Shown here: in pieces, positions 60,814 through 64,000 of the stretch
How the letters are laid out: each line of letters starts with the position of its first letter
Numbering within the stretch: position 1 is the first letter of the stretch
Source: Bacteroidales bacterium UBA5429
Lineage (GTDB): Bacteria > Bacteroidota > Bacteroidia > Bacteroidales > WCHB1-69
NCBI GenBank assembly: GCA_002427605.1
Contig: DIRT01000003.1
Coordinates: 33,584 to 97,583, forward strand
Length of the DNA: 64,000 nucleotides
Direction: 5' to 3'
The notes under the pieces: generated by a model
Databases searched by the model: none
The model's input: only the letters and a program-made list of their open reading frames with translations
Told to the model about the DNA's origin: nothing
Position numbers and translations under genes: made by a program

Positions 60814-60821
60814 CAAATATA
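60814..60821 (-). promoter_or_regulatory. -7 box for hamA-like gene
   Basis: Read leftward TATATTTG, 58 bases before the ATG. -33 spacing not ideal (15 bases to the nearest TTTG). Confidence 0.4.
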
Positions 60822-60957
60822 CAACAAACCTCAATACAAAACCAGGACAAAATAATTTAGGTATAGACCAAAATGAGTTAACAAGTTAATTTAACGGTAA
60901 TATGGTTCAAAATTGCTGAATTTACCGCTAAAATAGAGCAGGAGATCACTGCGCTTT

Positions 60958-62559
60958 TTATATCGGGGGTAGACCGAGTTCGTTGAGGTATTGGTTGTGT
61001 TTGGCGGTGGTGGATTGGATTTGTTGGTTGAGTTCGATGAGTTTGGTGTTGACTGCGTTGAGGTCTACCGGGGGTTCTTCGATGGCGGTGCTGACATACC
61101 TGGAGATGTTGAGGTTGTAGCCGTTCTTTTCTATCTCTTCCATGGGGACTCTGCGGGAGTAGCGCTCTATCTCTTTTCTGTATTGGTAAGCGTCAACAAT
61201 CTCCTGTATATGTTTTTCGGTGAGTATGTTCTGGCGTTTTCCTTTTTCATATTGCTCGCTTGCGTTGATGAACAGAACGTCATCCTGCTTTTTGCATTTT
61301 TTGAGGACTAATATGGATACGGGAATCCCTGTTGAGTAGAATAGATTGGAGGGTAAGCCGATCACCGTGTCGATGTGGTTGTCTTTCAATAGTTTAGTGC
61401 GTATTCTTTCTTCCGCTCCGCCACGGAATAGTACGCCGTGAGGCAATATAATGGCCATTACGCCTTCTTTGCCTAAGAAGTGGAATCCGTGTAGCAAAAA
61501 TGCAAAGTCGGCGGCAGATTTGGGTGCTAAACCATAGCTTTTAAATCTGAAGTCATCTGCTAAGGTGTCATCCGGATCCCAGCGCAAGCTGAAGGGTGGA
61601 TTGGCAACGATGGCGTCGAAATCTATCTTTTTGGCAGGATTGATCTCGCTGAAGATGTTCCACTGATTGAGTAAGGTGTCGCCGTGAAATATCTCAAACT
61701 CGGTGTCTTTCATGCCGTGCAGCAGCATGTTCATACGTGCCAGGTTGTATGTCGTGATGTTTTTCTCCTGACCATACAGTTTGCCTACCGTACCGCCATT
61801 TTCTTTGATTCGCTTTCTGACATTGAGCAATAAGGAACCTGAACCGCAAGCGAAGTCGAGGATTTTATCAAACTGTTTCTTTTTACCCATGGTGGGGTCC
61901 TGACTGTCTAAAGTGACAATTTCGGAAAGAATGGTTGAGATTTGTTGCGGGGTATAAAACTCTCCGGCCTTTTTACCGGAACCGGCAGCAAATTGTCCGA
62001 TGAGATATTCGTAAGCATCTCCCAAAGTATCCGTATCAGTTGAGAAATCAGCAATTCCTTCAGCGATTTTTTGAATAATGGTGCACAGCTTTTTATTTCT
62101 TTCGGTTGATGTTTTACCCAGCTTTTCCGAATTCAAATTGATTTCAGAGAAGAGTCCCTGAAAGGTACTTTCAAACGATTCGTTTTCGATATACCTGAAT
62201 CCTTCCTCTAAGGTAACGAGCAAGTCATCGCTTTGGGTTCTTGCCAGTTCAGTAATGTTGCTCCACAAGTGTTGCGGTTTGATTACGTAGTGGATTTTGC
62301 GACGCATTTGCTTTTCAAACTCCCGGATATCTTCGGCATTTTGTTCATACCAAACAGACAAAGGAGATTGCTTATGCTCTGCATCTAATGTGGGATAATC
62401 TCTTCCCAGTTCTTTTTGGGCTGCTTCTTCGTAATTGTTTGATAAATAGCGAAGAAATAGAAATGAAAGCATATAATCACGAAAATCATCTGCATTCATT
62501 GCACCTCGCAGCTGATCTGCGATATTCCAAAGGGTTTTGCCGAGTTGATATTGGGTCAT
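60958..62559 (-). CDS. hsdM: Type I restriction-modification methyltransferase HsdM
   Basis: 533 residues. N-terminal helical HsdM domain (QLGKTLWNIADQLRGAMNADDFRDYMLSFLFLRYLS), SAM-binding motif I DFACGSGS (235-242) and catalytic NPPF (320-323) of N6-adenine methyltransferases. With HsdS it methylates one adenine in each half of a bipartite site. Full length. The order S then M along the strand leaves hsdR to be sought beyond the right edge; none lies downstream. A (TAAAA)n tract precedes it. Confidence 0.96.
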   Translation of the reverse strand: MTQYQLGKTLWNIADQLRGAMNADDFRDYMLSFLFLRYLSNNYEEAAQKELGRDYPTLDAEHKQSPLSVWYEQNAEDIREFEKQMRRKIHYVIKPQHLWSNITELARTQSDDLLVTLEEGFRYIENESFESTFQGLFSEINLNSEKLGKTSTERNKKLCTIIQKIAEGIADFSTDTDTLGDAYEYLIGQFAAGSGKKAGEFYTPQQISTILSEIVTLDSQDPTMGKKKQFDKILDFACGSGSLLLNVRKRIKENGGTVGKLYGQEKNITTYNLARMNMLLHGMKDTEFEIFHGDTLLNQWNIFSEINPAKKIDFDAIVANPPFSLRWDPDDTLADDFRFKSYGLAPKSAADFAFLLHGFHFLGKEGVMAIILPHGVLFRGGAEERIRTKLLKDNHIDTVIGLPSNLFYSTGIPVSILVLKKCKKQDDVLFINASEQYEKGKRQNILTEKHIQEIVDAYQYRKEIERYSRRVPMEEIEKNGYNLNISRYVSTAIEEPPVDLNAVNTKLIELNQQIQSTTAKHNQYLNELGLPPI

Positions 62560-62580
62560 AACTTTTCTATATTTTGTTAT

Positions 62581-62608
62581 TTTTTATTTTATTTTATTTT
62601 ATTTTTTA
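62581..62608. repeat. Pentanucleotide tract (ATTTT)n before hsdM
   Basis: About four to five ATTTT units 22-50 bases upstream of the hsdM ATG in the hsdS-hsdM gap; a candidate slippage site affecting hsdM expression. Confidence 0.75.
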
Positions 62609-62661
62609 TCCATTATTTAATAATCTTTCTATCCAAATCTTACAATCCTAAAATCCCACGC

Positions 62662-62676
62662 ATCCTAATTCAGACA
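62662..62676. repeat. 15-bp inverted repeat, right of hsdS stop
   Basis: ATCCTAATTCAGACA, overlapping the hsdS stop codon; perfect inverse of 63852-63866. Confidence 0.9.
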
Positions 62677-63851
62677 GCTGAGGGGAAGAGCCCCTGCATC
62701 AATCCCTTTTTATGCTGCTGCAATTGGTCAATTTTCTCCTGCTGAGAAGTGATGAGCTCATCCAAAGCCGAAAGACAGGAAGCAATTTTTTGTTGTTCTT
62801 CGATAGTTGGTGGAAAACCAATCTTTAAACCTTCTAGTGTAGAAAAACTTATTGCGGGCATGGAAGAAGAACTAGAGAGGTTGTAAATGAAACTTTCCAA
62901 CCTTTGAAAAGCATAAAACCAAAACTTCGGTTGATTTCTCTTTTCACTTTTCCAAATCAGTCTGAACAAGTTGTTTGCAATCACTCCTTCAAATCCTATC
63001 GAGATTAACCCTGGCGTACCATAACGAATCATAAATAAATCATCCTTGGAAATTATGTGTGAATCGCCTGGGTGTTGGATATATCTTGGTGGCTCGTTAT
63101 TACTTGTGATATCAATAATTCTAATAAAACGAACCATATCATCTCCCTGCTCAGGAAATTGATTACTTACTGGAACTTGAACGCCTTGTTTGAATTTAAA
63201 CAATGTGCCTATATCATCTTCCACCCACTCCCCATCCCCTTCAAACTCAGGAAAACGAACTCTAGGCACAGTTTCGCCTTCTTGTGGGAATAGATTTTGC
63301 AGCAATCCTTTTTTATGCTCTTGCAGCAACTCTAACTTTTGAGTATGAAGTTCAATCACTTCATCCAAAGAGGAAAGACAAGAAGCGATTTTTTGTTGTT
63401 CGGGGAGGGAAGGGAGTGCAATATTTTCGTTTTTGTAATCCGAATAGTATATATGAGGAATACCTGACCCTTTAATAAATGATGAAAAATTAACTGTATT
63501 TAATAAATAGTATACCCATGTTAAATCATAATCCTCTGGATTTCTGGATTTTAAGTATTGTAATGTGCCTAAAATAGATGATTTACCTTCACATAAAGCT
63601 AATCTACCTACTCCTGATCCGTCCTTAACTATTGATATATATTTATCAATTTGCTGAAAGTCGTCAATATATCCAATAATGCCATCTGCTCCATAAATCG
63701 GATATCCATTTGATTTTAAATTAAGTTTATTAAGAGCTAAAGTAGAACTTTCTGCAATAACAATATCTTCAATTGTTCTTTCTTCCCACTCTCCTGCATT
63801 TTTAAATTCAGGGAATCTTAGTTGGGGGGTTAGTTTCTTTTTTTCCATCAT
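62670..63851 (-). CDS. hsdS: Type I restriction specificity subunit HsdS
   Basis: 393 residues with two target-recognition domains (about 10-150 and 200-345), each closed by a conserved helix: LPEQQKIASCLSSLDEVIELHTQKLELLQEHKKGLLQNLFP and IEEQQKIASCLSALDELITSQQEKIDQLQQHKKGLMQGLFP. Each domain reads one half of the bipartite DNA site; the helices set the spacing. Lies upstream of hsdM. The gene is framed exactly by a 15-bp perfect inverted repeat (62662-62676 and 63852-63866), one arm touching the ATG, the other covering the stop codon. A second ATG follows the first directly. Confidence 0.95.
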   Translation of the reverse strand: MMEKKKLTPQLRFPEFKNAGEWEERTIEDIVIAESSTLALNKLNLKSNGYPIYGADGIIGYIDDFQQIDKYISIVKDGSGVGRLALCEGKSSILGTLQYLKSRNPEDYDLTWVYYLLNTVNFSSFIKGSGIPHIYYSDYKNENIALPSLPEQQKIASCLSSLDEVIELHTQKLELLQEHKKGLLQNLFPQEGETVPRVRFPEFEGDGEWVEDDIGTLFKFKQGVQVPVSNQFPEQGDDMVRFIRIIDITSNNEPPRYIQHPGDSHIISKDDLFMIRYGTPGLISIGFEGVIANNLFRLIWKSEKRNQPKFWFYAFQRLESFIYNLSSSSSMPAISFSTLEGLKIGFPPTIEEQQKIASCLSALDELITSQQEKIDQLQQHKKGLMQGLFPSAV

Positions 63852-63866
63852 TGTCTGAATTAGGAT
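63852..63866. repeat. 15-bp inverted repeat, left of hsdS start
   Basis: TGTCTGAATTAGGAT, directly before the hsdS ATG (leftward); inverse of 62662-62676. Further upstream the sequence continues with loose GGATTGG/GGATTAG units. Confidence 0.9.
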
Positions 63867-64000
63867 TGGTAGGATTAGATGATTGTATGATGAATTATTT
63901 GGATTGGTTAGAATTTATAGGGTTAATGGATAATGGGAGTTTGAAAGTTTCTGTTTTTATGCTGTTTTTCTTTCGTTTTATGCTGTTTTTCATTTGTTTA

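Noticed and set aside
60757..60957. hsdR between hsdM and the Hachiman remnant
   Set aside because: Only about 200 non-coding bases are there; no helicase/endonuclease frame. hsdR, if present, lies beyond 64000.

Overview
The window reads as chromosomal DNA of a low-GC Bacteroidota, probably Bacteroidales. Evidence: many promoters of the type -33 TTTG, 19-22 bases, -7 TAnnTTTG; almost no Shine-Dalgarno sequences; many SusC-like or small beta-barrel outer-membrane proteins with 'SQ' signal-peptide ends; and Bacteroidales-typical genes (tig with a charged tail, a giant fused acyl-CoA dehydratase activase, helix-hairpin-helix outer-membrane protein). The exact genus cannot be told from sequence reading alone.

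Layout. 1-2.2 kb: 5' part of a subtilase, divergent from prs. 2.2-9.8 kb: a small S23-type four-helix-bundle unit between inverted heptamer arrays, then a tight leftward operon (PqqD-like protein, ATP-grasp ligase, group IV PLP decarboxylase, urea transporter/M23 peptidase fusion, TPR beta-barrel, TPR lipoprotein-like protein) headed by a strikingly structured leader with a 15-codon ORF. 9.8-13 kb: repeat island, CapA-like protein, Sel1 protein, ECF sigma factor with a membrane partner. 13-21 kb: tig-clpP-clpX and the 1418-residue activase. 21-32.6 kb: a Cys/His/Lys repeat protein, a duplicated beta-barrel pair (one copy broken by an in-frame TGA), a GT-C glycosyltransferase, TolC-like protein, HHH protein, a TPP-riboswitch-controlled TonB receptor, and a YhcG-type nuclease. 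32.6-39.8 kb: leftward lnt / GT-C / DsbD and Omp85 genes. 39.8-52.2 kb: housekeeping run (small lipoprotein, glyA, sigma-54 activator, lptE-like, secG, EamA, clpB, gpsA), GH29 fucosidase and a porin-like barrel. 52.2-57.7 kb: repeat island, nadE-kinase-tsaE-AlaDH-like operon, and a divergent YfcC-pnuC pair. 57.7-64 kb: repeat island, low-complexity membrane protein, then a defence region: a Hachiman (HamA/HamB) remnant with an internal deletion, and type I restriction-modification hsdM and hsdS.

The most interesting material is (1) the PqqD/ATP-grasp/decarboxylase/urea-transporter-peptidase operon with its five-helix leader RNA and possible tiny peptide; (2) a family of intergenic tandem arrays whose sequences differ but whose period is always seven bases, often starting exactly at a stop codon, one 35-base copy being identical at two sites 44 kb apart; (3) dispersed hairpin repeats that keep company with these arrays; and (4) a decaying defence island, with hsdS framed by a perfect 15-bp inverted repeat.

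Functions are assigned by recognising families from sequence; no database search was possible.
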